A DNA stretch of 64,000 nt. It comes from Rhodotorula mucilaginosa. Lineage: Eukaryota; Basidiomycota; Microbotryomycetes; Sporidiobolales; Sporidiobolaceae. Location: the NCBI GenBank assembly GCA_034406715.1, contig CP137864.1, positions 744,001 to 808,000 on the forward strand, given 5' to 3'. The notes beneath the pieces were generated by a model. That model did not search any database, was not told where the DNA came from, and worked only from the letters and a program-made list of their open reading frames with translations. Made by a program: the position numbers and the translations under genes. Shown here one piece after another: positions 32,172 to 44,139 of this stretch (positions within the stretch are counted from its first letter, which is position 1; each line of letters begins with the position of its first letter).

Positions 32172-35100
32172 TTAGATGAACTTGTCGACGTCGAGACCGA
32201 CTCCGAAATCCATCAAGAGGATGCGGCGATCGTGCGACGCGCTGCAGAAGCAAGGGGGGACTTTAGCGATTTGGCCAAACTTCGTCCAAAGGAATTTCGA
32301 CCATGTCCGCATCCGGAGCAGAGTCGGAAGAGAGCGCAGCGACGAAGGAAAGCAGAGAGGGCCAAACACACCTGACAATCTTGCTGGCGGAGAACGAGAC
32401 GTCAAACACCAAGCTCGAGTGACTGTTGAACTTGTGGATCATCTCGCCCGTCTCGGCGTCCCAGACCCTCGTCGTGCGATCGTAGCCCGCACTGACGATG
32501 CGCTGGCAGCGTTCGTCGAACGCGAGTCCGCGGACGAGGTCGGCGTGGCCGACATAGGTGCGGAGGCACTCGCCCGTCTCGGCGTCCCAGAGCTTGATCG
32601 TCTTGTCGTTGCTGCTCGAGACGAACCACTTGCCGCTCGGCGCCCACGAGACGCACGCGAGTCCGCGAGAATGACCCGTAAACGTCCGCAGGGCCTGTCC
32701 GGTGTGGAGGTCCCACATCTTCATGAGCGAATCCCCCGACGCGGTCAAGACGCGGTCGCCGTGAATCTGCACGGCGTTCACCGGGCCTCGGTGGCCTTGC
32801 AGGACGCGGTGCAGCTTGCCCGTCGAACGGTCCCACACGTGCGTCTTCGTATCCTGCGTGCAAAACACGCGATTAGGACGATCTCGTTGGGGAAAGGCCC
32901 GAAACTTCTCGGCCCTCACCTTTGAGCAGCTGACGATGTAACGGTCGTCGAAGCACAGGTCAAGGACTCCCATCCCATGCCCGACCAGCTTCATCCGTTC
33001 CTCGTACTTGTTACGTCCAGCAGTAGGGTCCCCGACGAGGTCCCAGACGATGACGGTCGAGTCGGACGAACCGGTGACGAGGATCTCGTCGTCGTACTGG
33101 AGGCACAGGATCGATCCCTCGTGGCCGCGCAAAACGTGCGTCGTCTCACCCGAAGCAATGTCCCAGACGCGGATCGTGCGGTCGCGCTATGTGGGCATGC
33201 AGAATCAGCAATCGGAGCTGCACGTCCGTCCAGGTGCGAGAATGCAGACTCACCGAACCGCTGATGATTTTGCGCTCGTCAAATTGGCAGCAGTACACGC
33301 TGTCTTCGTGACCTTCGAACCAGCTCCAGCTCGGCTGGCCCTTTTGCCACCGCTGGTCGAGCAACCAATGATCGCGGAACAGCTTTGGCCAGTCGAGGTA
33401 GTCGGATCCGAGGCGACGATCTTGAGCGGCTGCCGCGGCCGCTTGCTGTGCCGGAGTCGAAGGTACTTGGTGCTCGTGCTCGAGTGACGACTCGGCCGCA
33501 TGACCACCGTTCGAGGGATTGGGGCGAGGCTTGAGGGGCGTGACGGCGGCCGCGGCGGGGAAAGCAGATGAGAGCGACGACAGCGCCGAGGACGAGTAGG
33601 ACCTCGGAACGGTCGCCGACGGAGGCGAAGCGAACGCGTTCGTCTGCAGCGTCGAGGTCGACGGCAGCGCGGCGGCGGTGCTGAGGGAGAGGGTCGGCGT
33701 GCCGGTCGTCGCCGAGAAGCGACTCAGCAGCGGCGGTCTCGTCGGCGTCGAAGGAACGGAGGACTCGCGACCAGGACGGTGACCGCTGCCGCCATCGCCA
33801 CTGCCGGCGGTGGCGGCATCGCCTGCTTCGCTCGGCGTGCGCGACGATCCGCGCGAGTGACTCGTCGTCCCCGGCACGAGCGAGAGCACGTTCAAGTCGC
33901 CGACAATCTCGCTCAGCTTGCGCCCGATCACGACACCCCCGTGCGAGACTCGATCTGCACCGGTCACGAAGCGTTTGGCACCCGCTCGTCCGAAACTGCT
34001 TGCCGCGCGCTTCAGGTTTGGCATGACGGGGCGGTGATCCGGCGTCGTCGATGTAGAGTTACCGGCGCTGCCGCTCAACGGACCGGCTCCATTTCCGAGG
34101 AACTGGTTTGTCTTGAACGAGGAAAAGTTGGCAAGCGGGGTGGCCGCAGCGGGTGTCTGAGCTGCGGCGGCCGCGGCGGCGGCGAGGCGGTACGCTTCGG
34201 GCTTGATGTGCCAGCGCTGGTTCTGATGGAAGAGGTCGCGCCAGAGGAGCGGATCGAGGGTCAACGAGCGCCATTGGCGCGAGACGGCGCCAGCCGAGAG
34301 GACCGAACGAAAGTCGAGGTTGGCGAGGATGTTGAGCGAGATCTCAGAGGGGAGGGAAGCGAGAAAGTCTGGGTGATGTCGGATCGAAAGTCAGCACAGG
34401 AAGCAAAGCTGTGCGCGTCAATCCGAGAGAGAACCGGAGAGAGCCCGGGGCGTACCGACTTTGCCTTCCCATCCGTCGACGAAGCACGCCTCGTCGTCGA
34501 CCATGCTGTCAGAGTCTCGGTCTCCGTTCCCGACGATTGCCGAGCTGTCGCCATCCTGCTTCTCTCTGCTCTTCCAAGGCATGCTCGGCAGGCGGAAGGG
34601 CGGTTCCCAGCTGTCGGTGCGAGGCCTGCGGCTGGCACGTCGTCCTTCCTGACTGAATGCGGCAGCACCCGCTCCGTAGTTCCTCTGCTGCACAGGCTCG
34701 GGAACGGCCGCGCGACGCAGCGAGAACGAGAGCTGAGATGCGGAATCGTACTGTTCGAGGACGGGCGGGCTCGTCGGAGGGTGAGCGCCGATGGCCATAC
34801 CGACGAAATGATGATGATCTTCGGCGGATCCTGCGCGATCGCAGTCGTCGCGGTCGCCGTCCCTCCCGAGGAACGCGGGCGGGTAAGGGGGCGCAGAAGC
34901 GACTTGGAACGGCGACGGGATGCTCGGCGGCGACAGGCGATCCCAGAAGCGTGAGAGGGCGCGCGACGGCGACGACGAAGCGAGGTAAGCGAGCGGGTTC
35001 GCGCTCGCGGCGGCGGCGGCGGCGGCGTCCGCGTCAAAGTCGCCGCTGGCAGGATTGAGCTCGTGGTCGTTGATCAGCCTGGCTAGCTGTGGCACCGGCA

Positions 35101-35188
35101 TCGGCGCCGTCACAGCGGTGGTCAGAGTTGTGGGGCGAGAGTCGGTCGGCGGGTCGCTCTCGGCGTCGCGGGCCAGCGTGAGCGCCAT
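32172..35188 (-). CDS. F-box/WD40 protein (Cdc4/FWD-1/beta-TrCP class), SCF substrate receptor
   Basis: Predicted 888 residues from exons 35188-34456, 34368-33254, 33186-32920, 32853-32372 and 32241-32172. Such proteins bind Skp1 through the F-box and phosphorylated substrates through a WD40 propeller. The F-box begins right after the first splice: VDFLASLPSEISLNILANLD, ending near SRQWRSLTLDPLLWRDLF. A long Ala/Ser/Pro linker follows. WD repeats are unmistakable: WFEGHEDSVYCCQFDERKII, DRTIRVWDIASGETTHVLRG, HEGSILCLQYDDEILVTGSS, GHRGPVNAVQIHGDRVLTAS and later copies, closing with SASHDRRILLMDFG. The WD block most resembles fungal FWD-1 and animal beta-TrCP. Poly-Ala tracts lie near residues 55 and 290. 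The substrate is unknown. Confidence 0.82.
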
Positions 35189-35362
35189 GGCGTAGCGTGT
35201 GATCCTTCCCGGATGCTACCCTCCTAGCAAACCCCTCAGATCGCTCCAACAGCAGGCGAGGAGAGTGCAGTGAGAGGGAGAGAGCAGCTTTGGCTCAACA
35301 TGATGACGCCCGACGCAGAGATCCGCAGATTGCCGCTCTTGGGGCAGTCGAGAGGGTCAAGA

Positions 35363-36913
35363 ATGGAACAGATCAAACTCTACTGTGCAGGGTCAAACTC
35401 TCACGGGCAGCTGGGCGTCGGCGACGACGAAGACCGACACCGTTTCACTCGGTCGCAATCCCTCACCGCAAGTCAACTGTCGCCGCAACGAATCGTGTGC
35501 GGGGCGAATCATACTCTGCTGCTCGACGCATCTAGCGGGAAGGTATTTGGCGCAGGCGGGAACCAAAGAGGTCAACTCGGCGCCGGACATGCGACCGAAT
35601 CTCGCACGACCGCATTCTCGCCCGTCGAGATCCCCAGTTTGGTCGTTCAAGCGGGGGTGGAGGACCTCGAATCCGAAGGCTATACGGTCCAGGATATCGC
35701 TGCGACTTGGGAATCGAGCTTCTTCCTCCTCCGGCCACGCGATCCCGCTCGGTCCGACATCCTCCTCTCGACCGGCGCGAACGATTGGGGCGAGCGCGGT
35801 CATCCAGGCGCCGATCCCCATACAGCGACGCAGATCGATTTCGAGAAACTCGCTCCCCCCGTCGAGCGAGGCGCTGTGATTCGAGTCGTCGACTTGCAGG
35901 CCGGACCTCGTCATGTCGTCGCGCTCCTCGAGATTGGTCCGTCGACTGCGGCGGACCCCCTTGCCGCAAGCACCAGTCGCTCGATACCATCACCATCTTA
36001 TCGACAAAGAGTTCTCGTTGGATGGGGCGCATCTCGGCAGGGCCAGCTTGGCTCCGTACAAGGGGAGCAGTCATCTCCTCCTCCTCTGCGGATCACCCGA
36101 ACGCCGCAGCCCGTCCTCCTTCCTCCACCATACCAAGCCGCCGACGTCTGCTCCTTCTCACTCGGAAAGGATCACACGGCCTTGCTTCTCCGCGAGGCCG
36201 ACCACGACTCGTCGCCCGGCTCTTCGAAGCGCGTCGCCGTTCTTCTCGGGTCCGACAAGCACGGCCAACTCGGTCTGGCGCGAAACGTCGGTGCCGAGCC
36301 GTCGCGTACACCTTCACAGCAGCAGCATACGAAACTGCAGCGTTGCAATCTCCTCAGGGTCGAGGACCTGCTCGGCGACGACGACGCGCTCGATCCTCGA
36401 CACTGGGAGCTCGTCGGGGTTCATTGCACGTGGAATAGCACGCTCTGTCACCTCGAGCGACGTTCGAGCTCGACATGTCCGAGTTCTGGGCCCACAGCCG
36501 AGATGAGCAGCAGGATCGTCGGATTTGGACACAACGCGCACGGTCAACTCGGCGCGGGAACGCCAACCTCGCCGTCGGCGGCGGTTCCTCCCAACACCGC
36601 CAAGCCGCGGCCGGCGTCGTCACTCGAGATGGTGCACAGAATCACGCAGCTTTCGTGCGGGAGCGAGCACGTCCTCGCTCTACTCGAGACTGGCGAGGTC
36701 ATCGGTTGGGGTTGGAACGAGCACGGCAATCTGGGTCTCGAGTCCCCGAGCGGAGGACAGGAAGGAGCTCCCACGCCGTCGGATGGGCAAGAAGGGACTT
36801 TAACCGATGTCTTCGAACCGCGGCGGGTCTGGCCGCTGGACGGGCAGACAGGACAAGCGACGAGCATTGCAGCAGGGAACGCCACGAGCTGGATCTTCGG
36901 GCGGGACCTCTAG
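35363..36913 (+). CDS. RCC1-repeat protein, ATS1/KTI13-like
   Basis: Single-exon gene, 516 residues from the ATG at 35363, chosen because RCC1-type sequence starts at once (MEQIKLYCAGSNSHGQLGVG). RCC1 blade motifs recur: IVCGANHTLLLDASSGKVFG, AGGNQRGQLGAG, GWGASRQGQLGS, FSLGKDHTALLLREA, LLGSDKHGQLGLA, GFGHNAHGQLGAG and LSCGSEHVLALLETGEVIGW. The overall length and layout fit the yeast Ats1/Kti13 group, which pairs with Kti11/Dph3 in tRNA wobble-uridine and diphthamide modification, but RCC1 propellers serve many roles, so the orthology is a suggestion. An earlier in-frame ATG at 35270 or 35300 would add residues with no repeat character. Its promoter is shared with the divergent F-box gene, under 180 bp away. 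Having no intron sets it apart from its neighbours. Confidence 0.75.
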   Translation: MEQIKLYCAGSNSHGQLGVGDDEDRHRFTRSQSLTASQLSPQRIVCGANHTLLLDASSGKVFGAGGNQRGQLGAGHATESRTTAFSPVEIPSLVVQAGVEDLESEGYTVQDIAATWESSFFLLRPRDPARSDILLSTGANDWGERGHPGADPHTATQIDFEKLAPPVERGAVIRVVDLQAGPRHVVALLEIGPSTAADPLAASTSRSIPSPSYRQRVLVGWGASRQGQLGSVQGEQSSPPPLRITRTPQPVLLPPPYQAADVCSFSLGKDHTALLLREADHDSSPGSSKRVAVLLGSDKHGQLGLARNVGAEPSRTPSQQQHTKLQRCNLLRVEDLLGDDDALDPRHWELVGVHCTWNSTLCHLERRSSSTCPSSGPTAEMSSRIVGFGHNAHGQLGAGTPTSPSAAVPPNTAKPRPASSLEMVHRITQLSCGSEHVLALLETGEVIGWGWNEHGNLGLESPSGGQEGAPTPSDGQEGTLTDVFEPRRVWPLDGQTGQATSIAAGNATSWIFGRDL

Positions 36914-37028
36914 ACTAGGGCAGTATGCGTAATGGTGCCATTACTCAAGATGTATGCTAGTCTAATATGCTAAGGAAATTGGGAAGTGCTCCGCTCTGCC
37001 GGTCCAATCCGTACGGGAAATGACCACC

Positions 37029-40000
37029 TCACGACCAAGGGCTTTTCGGAAGGCCTGCACCGTTTCCAACGCCGGGGAAATTGGCCGCGCTGGCGCTGAC
37101 GCTCGACGCGGCGGCTGCTGCTGCTGCGGCAGCTCGAAGCTCGTGCGGTAGCTTCGGGCCGGGAAGCGTTGTCGAACCGGGCGCGCCCGTCGAGTCTCGC
37201 CCGTTCGGCCGCAGCCAGCTCGGGAGGGGGAGAGGATCGTGCGCCGACTGCGGTTTCTGCGTTTGCATCGACGGGAACGACGGCCGCGTTTGCGGCTGCT
37301 GCGGCGACCGGAGAGGAGCCGGCGATCGGTCCGTCGTCGCACTCGGAGCAGTCGGCTGCTGCGGCGGCAGAGGTTTGCTCATCGGCGGAAGACCTCCAGT
37401 CGGGAACGCTGTCGGGAACAGAGTCTGGTGGATAGGGGGGAGACTCGAAGGGGTGTTGGGCGAGTGCGAAGAAGAGGACGACGGCCACGGCTTGTTCCCG
37501 CTTAGACCTCCCGGAGGTCCCGGCATGACGGGCGGCGCCGGTACTCGGGCCGCGGCGGGTGGGTACGACGACGTCTGAGTGGATGTGACCGCGGGGAAGT
37601 ACGGCTGTGGTCGTGCAGCAGGTGGATTCGGCGGTCGCGACGGTCCGGCATCGGGAGTGTAAGCGGGCCACACCGGCGCAGCGAGGGCAGGCTGGGCGCG
37701 CGCGGGCTGAGATTGAGGCTTGGGCTGCTGATTCTGGGGCCGTGAGACGGACGACGGCGCCTGAGGTTGCCGACTCGCGAAAGACGAGAATGCGCCGTGC
37801 AGCGGAGTGGCCACCGGCGCGGAAGAAATGCCAGCAGAACCCGACGAGGGAGGGATCGTCCGCGGCGACTTTGCGACTGCTGATGCCGGCGCCGGCGCTG
37901 GAATCCGTGGCGGCGATCGTGGTCTTGAAGCTGCAACGCTGCGGGCTTGCGTCGGCGGCGTCGGGGTCGGCGCTGCTGCTGGCCCATTTGCCTGGGTAAC
38001 CGGCGCCGACTGCCTGATCGGAGCTTGGTGCTCAAATTTGACAGGTTGTTGCGGCGTTCGAGAGCGCGGACGTGGCGCAGGTGCAGGCGGTTGTTGTGCG
38101 TTGCCGGCGGCAGAGTGCGAGAAGTTCGATTTCTGCGTCAACGTCCCCGTCGGAGGCGGTGGGCCGTTCAAGCCGTTCTGAGATGGAGACGGGACACTCG
38201 GAGCTGCCAGCGCTGCGCCGGCGCCGCCACCGGTGCCCACGGCAGGTCCGATATGGCCGGGAGGCATTGGCGTGCCGAAGGAGGGTCCGGCGAAGGGAGC
38301 GCTTGGACCCGGAGCCGGGTATCGGGGTCCAGGAGGTGGGGCGGGACCTTCAGCGAATGGGGCTGCCGGACCGCCTGGACCGTAGTAATAGGGTGCTGAT
38401 TGGTTGCCGTACATGCCGTAGTAGGGGATAGGGGCGACTGGCACCGGTGGCGGTGGCGGCGGCGGCGGAGGCTGAACCTGCACTTCGTCGATGTCGTAAA
38501 AGAGGGCGAGATCCGCCTCGATCTCGTCCGGCGCGAGCCTCCAGCTGTCGTGCGCAAGTGCAGGGTTTACGGGAGGCGGCTCGACGTAATGACCTGCGTG
38601 AACGAGCGAGCGCGGCGCGAATGCCGGATCCCGCTGTGGACCGCGGTACCAACCCGTTGGCGGAAGGTCGTGATGATTGACAAAGAGCGGGTGGTCGCGA
38701 AAGAACGGGAAGACCTTCTCCTCGTCGAGGAGAGACTTCAATGAGCTGTGGTTCTTCAGGTAAAGATCCATGCGCAGTCGGTCCTTGCGGTCCTGGAGGA
38801 GCAGCGTTCAGGGGGGATTCAGTCAGCCGTACTCATCTCGGTCACGGCGAAAGAGATCTTTCTCCAACACGCACCGACCAATTGTCCCAGTTCGCTCTGT
38901 TGGCAGCTTCGAGCGACCGTGCAAGCTGTTGCTCGCGCTCCTCCTGATAGCGCCGCAGCTGCGCAAGCTTCTGCTTCTTCTCCTCCTGCAACCGACGGTA
39001 AGTCAAGTCGAGCAGAGGGTGCGTATGCTGTTCGACGAGCTGCATCTCTGCCTCGAGATCGCTCAAGAACTGCGCTCGGGCAGCTTCCCGAGCGGCGAGG
39101 CGTTCGGCCGTTTCCTTGTCGAGGCCGTCAAGCCTGCGTCGTTTGGCTGTTTTCCCGCGAGAGAACGTCAGCGACTGGCTTTCCGAGCGACATTGTGATG
39201 AATACAGGAACACATACTCCGCTCGATGGGTTCCGGCAAGACCTTCTTGCCGCGCTTGCCCTTTCCTTTGCCCTTGCCTTTCGGCGTGGCGGTGACCGGT
39301 ACCGAGTCGACTGACCCGTCGTGGCTCGGTTCCCGAGACGTGCTGGGCATCGGAGTCGGCTCAGGGTCCATGGCTCTGAGAATGGAGGCAGCCTGCAAGT
39401 CGAGGACGTCGTCCTTGGGAGTCTCTGCGCGAGGCGATTCCTCCGGTGGCGGCGCGGCGGGGGGTGGCGTCGGCTTTGCTTCTTCGGTCTCGACCTCCAT
39501 CGGCTTGATCTCCGTCTCCGTATTGTCCAAATCGCTCAGATTCGACTCCTTGACGGGCTCGCCGTCCGGTACCTCGACCTGCGAACCTTCATCTTCTTCC
39601 GGGAGTTCCTCTGCCTCTTCGCCCTTCTTCGACTTCCGAGGCCAGCGACTGCTCGTCACACCCCAGATATAGCCCGGTGGTAGAGTCACGTTTGCGCGTG
39701 TCGCTCGGGCGGGCGCGCTCGCCGGGGCCGGGGTGACGGATTCGGAGGAAGAGACGCGGTTGGGCGATGCGAGCGAACCGGGACGGGCATCGTTCGCACT
39801 GCGCCGCGATTTCGGCGGCGCCGATCCGGTAGAATGTCTGGTCTTTGATCCCGGGGGTCTCCCACGACGTTTCGGGCCCGGAGAGAGCGAGGCAAAATTG
39901 TTCGTGCCTGCGGGCGCCGGAGTCGACTCGGTCGAGACTGATCTCCCCGCCGACGCGGGGTCGTTCGTTTGGCTGCGCGACGCGAGAGGCTGCTCTTCGT

Positions 40001-40694
40001 CATCGGACGAGTCGAGCTCGGAGAGGCTATCGAGCGGATTCCGGTCCGAGGTGATTTTCCGCGACGGTGTCGAGGGAGCTGGATCCGGACCGTTGTGTTC
40101 TTGATCCCGTGGCCGGGGCGACGCCGGACGAGCAGTAGACCCTGAAGACGGTGAAGACGAGCCACGGTGTTCAACCGGAGCGCCATTCGGGACAGGCTGT
40201 GCGAGTGAGGAATTTTCCAAAGCTGGAGATGACGCCCTGCTCGAGAGCGCAGAGAGCGACGACGATCGCGGTTGTTCCTGTGCGACGGCGGCCAAGAGTG
40301 CGGGTATGCCTAGCTCTGGCGAGACTGGACGCGGTGGGCGACGCGTAGAGCGCGCCAAGACGTCATCTCTTGAAGCGCGGGCGGCGTCTTCGTCGTCGTT
40401 GTCGCTGCTGCTGCCAGTTTCCGAGGCGGTGCCGACAGCGTGGCTCCCGCTGCCGCTCGTTGCACTTTCTCGCGCGGTGGCGGACGCTCTAGCCTTGCCA
40501 CGGCCTCTGCCCCGCCCTCTGCCAGTCCCTCGCGTCGCGGAGGAGGAACCGCCCCGGCTCGTGCGCCCAGTTGTGCTGGAGCCCGCGTCGCCGTTGTTGC
40601 GGCTCGATGCCGGTCGTGCTCCAGGCGGCGATCTCGGCGGTTCTGCGGACTGGTCGACCGCGTCCGGGTCGACGCTGAGGCGTCGAGACGGCAT
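37029..40694 (-). CDS. Sds3-like, Sin3/Rpd3 histone deacetylase complex-type protein
   Basis: Predicted 1170 residues from exons 40694-39218, 39146-38875 and 38792-37029. Most of it is low complexity: an N-terminal third rich in Ser, Arg-Gly and acidic blocks, including an AT-hook-like KRRGRPPGSK, and a C-terminal half rich in Pro, Gln and Ala. The conserved core is the central coiled coil rebuilt by splicing: KRRRLDGLDKETAERLAARE, FLSDLEAEMQLVEQHTHPLL, LTYRRLQEEKKQKLAQLRRY and ANRANWDNWSDRKDRLRMDL. A helix with HP-x-x-x followed by a second long helix and a tryptophan pair is the pattern of Sds3-like proteins, which scaffold Rpd3/Sin3 corepressors. Evidence is the pattern, not a catalytic motif, so the call is moderate. 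Confidence 0.5.
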
Positions 40695-41008
40695 GTCTGA
40701 GCCGGCGCTGTGCTCGCAGTCGTGGGTGATGGGCAGAAGACTAGATGATCGGCAACGAGGAGATGGATGCTCGTCCTGGCCGAACTTCGCACTGAAGGAT
40801 TGCCACGGCTCGCTTCTCCTCCAGAAATGCGGGGCCCACAAATGCAATCGAAACGGGCCAGTCCAGTCTCGTTCGAAATCGCGCGCGTGGGCATTCCGGC
40901 CTCTTGGAAGCTGTTGAGAAGGTCACCCAAAACCGCAGTCCTCCGAGATCTGATCTGCCTTGCAACAACATATGCGACTCGGGGTGATACAAAAGCACCT
41001 TGCTCTAA
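40695..41008. other. Short intergenic region
   Basis: 314 bp between the start of the Sds3-like gene and the stop of the first MFS gene, both on the minus strand. Presumed promoter and terminator; nothing specific seen. Confidence 0.5.
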
Positions 41009-43628
41009 TCATGCCTGCCCGCCCTGTCTTTGCGAGAGCTCCTTCGCGAAGCGGCTCTGGAGCGAGAGAGCGAGTGAATCAGCACCCGTGGTTCTTTGAG
41101 CTGGGAAAAATGGCAACTTACGCGCGCTCGAATAGCCGGACCGTAGCGGAAGAGGATCCAGGGAGTCGCAGACATGACGAGACCGATACAGCCGGCAAGA
41201 AAAGAGGCCCACTGTCGAGTTCGATGCGATGGAAGGGGTCAGCAGCTGCCGCGAGTCATCAAAGCGTGGGAATCTCATGTCGGACTTGATAGCCCATCGC
41301 CTTGTACATCTCTGCAAGACGCACTCGAGAGTCAGATGCAGCCACATTACACCCGTTTCACGCCCGGGCGATCCGCGGCCGGAGACTTGAAACTGCACTC
41401 TCTAAAACTCACGTTCGGTGAAAAGCGGCATGGCAAAGGCCGCCCCATTGCGACAAAGAGACTGTCCCGAGAGAGCACTCGACGCGTACTGCGCTTGAGC
41501 GGGGTCAGCGGGATGCAGGGATCGAGGGCGCGGCAAGGTCAGATCCGTCCAGCGAAAAAGACGCACGACGGTATAGCAATCGGCAAGATAGCTGAAGACG
41601 GCGAGGTATATGGTGTAAATGCCGATGAAGATGATGGTGAGACCGACGACCGGACCCATCCAGTGGGTCCGACCCTGCGTGAATGCGAGAATGAAGGCGC
41701 CGATGGGGAAGAGAAGACCGCCGATGAGGGACGCGTAGAGGCGAGCTTCGGGCCCTCTTCGGCCCACGTTCGCTTTGTACAAGTGCTCTTGGTAGAAGTT
41801 GCTGGCAAAGCCGATCGTGGCGGCCAGACTGCGAGCGACTTTTCATCATCAGCAACCTGCTTGCGTCTCGACCGGCGAGCTGACGCACACGAGAGCGTAG
41901 AATGTCAAGCCGACTTCGCCCTCGTTGAAGCCGTACTGCGAGTTGGATCGCAGCATGAGCCTCCTATCGATCAGTGCGAAGGACCACCTGAACCAAAATG
42001 CACGTACGATATTCTTGAAAATGAGCGGAACCGCCTCTACGGTCGCCGGAACCGTCAGTTAGCAGATTTCGACACCGAGACCAAGAATAAGGACGTACCG
42101 ACTAGGAGAAAAACGCTTCCGTACGTAAAGGCGGCCCAGGCTGAGAAGGATGCAACGATAGCTTCCGTTCCGAGCAGATCTGCGTCGGCGCGGTCCGTGA
42201 GTTTTCACTACGCCGCACGTCAGAATGGGAGGAGCAGATGCGGACTCACAGAGAGGCCGAGTCATGCTGACGCGCATCAAGACCGCGAGGCTTGAGCGCT
42301 CGGCGTCACTCCGACATTGGTATCGGTCGTCGCCGAGTTCCCGTCGCATCTTCCGGGCCCGTCTCGAAAGCAGCACAGAGGCGCGAGTTTCACGAGTGAA
42401 GAGTATCAAAGCCGCGGAGATGACGCCGGCGACAATCATCTAAGAACAGCGAGCGTCAGCTGTTGAAGTTTTTGGAGTTCGAAAGCGAAAGACGAACCTG
42501 GTACCACTGTATCCATCGCCAGCCTTTTTTGAGCTCGACGTATCCACATGCCGCCGGTCCGAAACCGTTGGCTCCAAAGGCACAAAAACTGTACAGCGAC
42601 ATCGGCAGGCCGCGGTCGCCTGCGTCAAAAAGGTCGGCGACAGTGCCGCCCACAAGGGTGCCTCCTGTCGAAGCGGCGACCCCGGAAATGAAGCGAGCGA
42701 TGATGACGGTCTCCTGACAAATGCGCGAGGGGCATCAACGGAAGTAAAAGCGTATCCGGAGCGAGGAACTGCCGGCTCACGATATTTCTCGCCGCCCCGA
42801 TCGGCACAAACATGAGCAGGTAGATGATTGCCGACGCAATATACATGGGGTACCGACCATACGCCCTAGTGTAAGCCTTCCCGTCAGTCATAGGGGTGGT
42901 AAACGACGGAAGGTGTGTGATTCACTTACTCGCTTAATGGCGCAAGAGTTAATGGCCCGAGAGCAAAGCCGAGAGGGAACCTGTCCCCGGGCGAGCAGTT
43001 AACCTACATGTACAAGACTGATAAGAAGGAGACGCACAGCGCGAGTCCGAGTGTTGCCAGTTCCTTCGAACAGCCGAGTTGTCGCATCATTGATGGTGTG
43101 CCGCTCGCAAAGGCTGTGTTCGAGAATGCAACGCTCTGCACCCTGAAGGTCAGCTCCGAATCTCGTTCGGGTGAAGGGATCGTGCTTACGATTGTAAAAG
43201 CGCAACAAAGCAGGCAGGTCTGCCATTTTCTGCGTTGACTCCACTGCAACGAAAGTCAGCTTTTTCGGCCCGGCCGCTCGGCCGCTCGCAATCGTACGCA
43301 CATTGAAAGGGTTCTCGGGGTCGTTTGCGTTCCACTCGACCCAGACGACTGCCTCCACGGCTTTAGAGTCGAAGCTGAATGTCCCGGGAACGCCCTCCTC
43401 CAAGTCCTTTGTGCCTGTGGCTGAGAGCACGGACGAAGCCTCGACGCGGGGATCGCATGTCTCGCCCGCCGCTGTCTCCTCCTGCTCCCTCTTCGGCGTC
43501 TTTGACTCGAGGAGGATGTCGTCGTCTCCTGCCTGCGAGGACCAACGCGGACGGCCTTCCGCCTTGAAGTGGGGCTGCCGGGTCGACGCATCTGGAGCTG
43601 GCGCTGCTCGTGAGGTCGGCGCTCCCAT
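41009..43628 (-). CDS. MFS transporter, DHA1-type drug/polyamine antiporter-like (copy 1)
   Basis: Twelve-helix major facilitator, proton antiporter type, split into about 15 exons. The polar N-terminus ends in the fungal DHA1 signature NDPENPFN, spliced to WSQRRKWQTCLLCCAFTI (helix 1). Then FASGTPSMMRQLGCSKELAT, spliced FPLGFALGPLTLAPLSE, and GRYPMYIASAIIYLLMF (motif A loop and helix 3). The middle exon reads ETVIIARFISGVAASTGGTL, and the central loop holds LSRRARKMRRELGDDRYQ. The last exons are QMYKAMGYQ, then GLVMSATPWILFRYGPAIRA and SRFAKELSQRQGGQA. Substrate is not predictable; relatives move azoles, polyamines or small toxins. It is in tandem with, and clearly paralogous to, the gene at 44140-47090. 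Inner exon borders are partly approximate. Confidence 0.8.
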
Positions 43629-44139
43629 GGCGCTTAAGCAGTAGAAGGCACACGAGGGTGGAATCAGCTAGGCGATAGCATGTACAGCAGGTACCCGTCA
43701 AGTCGGAGACAGCGCTCTCGCGCGCACGGCAGAGCGGATTCAGCGGGGAAAGGACAAAAATTAGTCCGAGCCCTTGCCGAGCCGTCGGCCCGAGCGATTT
43801 CCGCAAAGCAAGCTGCGAGAAGAAAGCAGAGCAGACGAGCGTCCATGACCGAGCGACATCAGGGACCGCGCATGTTCAAGTGCGAGATGAACAATCACAA
43901 GAGAAGGGGAAGAGAAGAGAGCGGCGCGAGCGGGACCTCGATGGCGTGCTTCAAAGTCTCGCAGTTATCTTCCATGCCAAGAGCAGCAAAGCAGTGCGAG
44001 CGCAAAGACGAGCGACCCGCCCGCAGCTGCAGTAGCCTTTTGTTCAAGCGGCGAGGCAATGAGATGCGAAATCCGAGAGCGCGCGAATAGTGCCTGCAGA
44101 ATGCGTCGAGGTCTCTACCGTCTCTACAAGCTCTTTTGC
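43629..44139. other. Intergenic region between the tandem MFS genes
   Basis: 511 bp: promoter of MFS copy 1 and 3' side of copy 2. No gene or repeat recognised. Confidence 0.5.
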
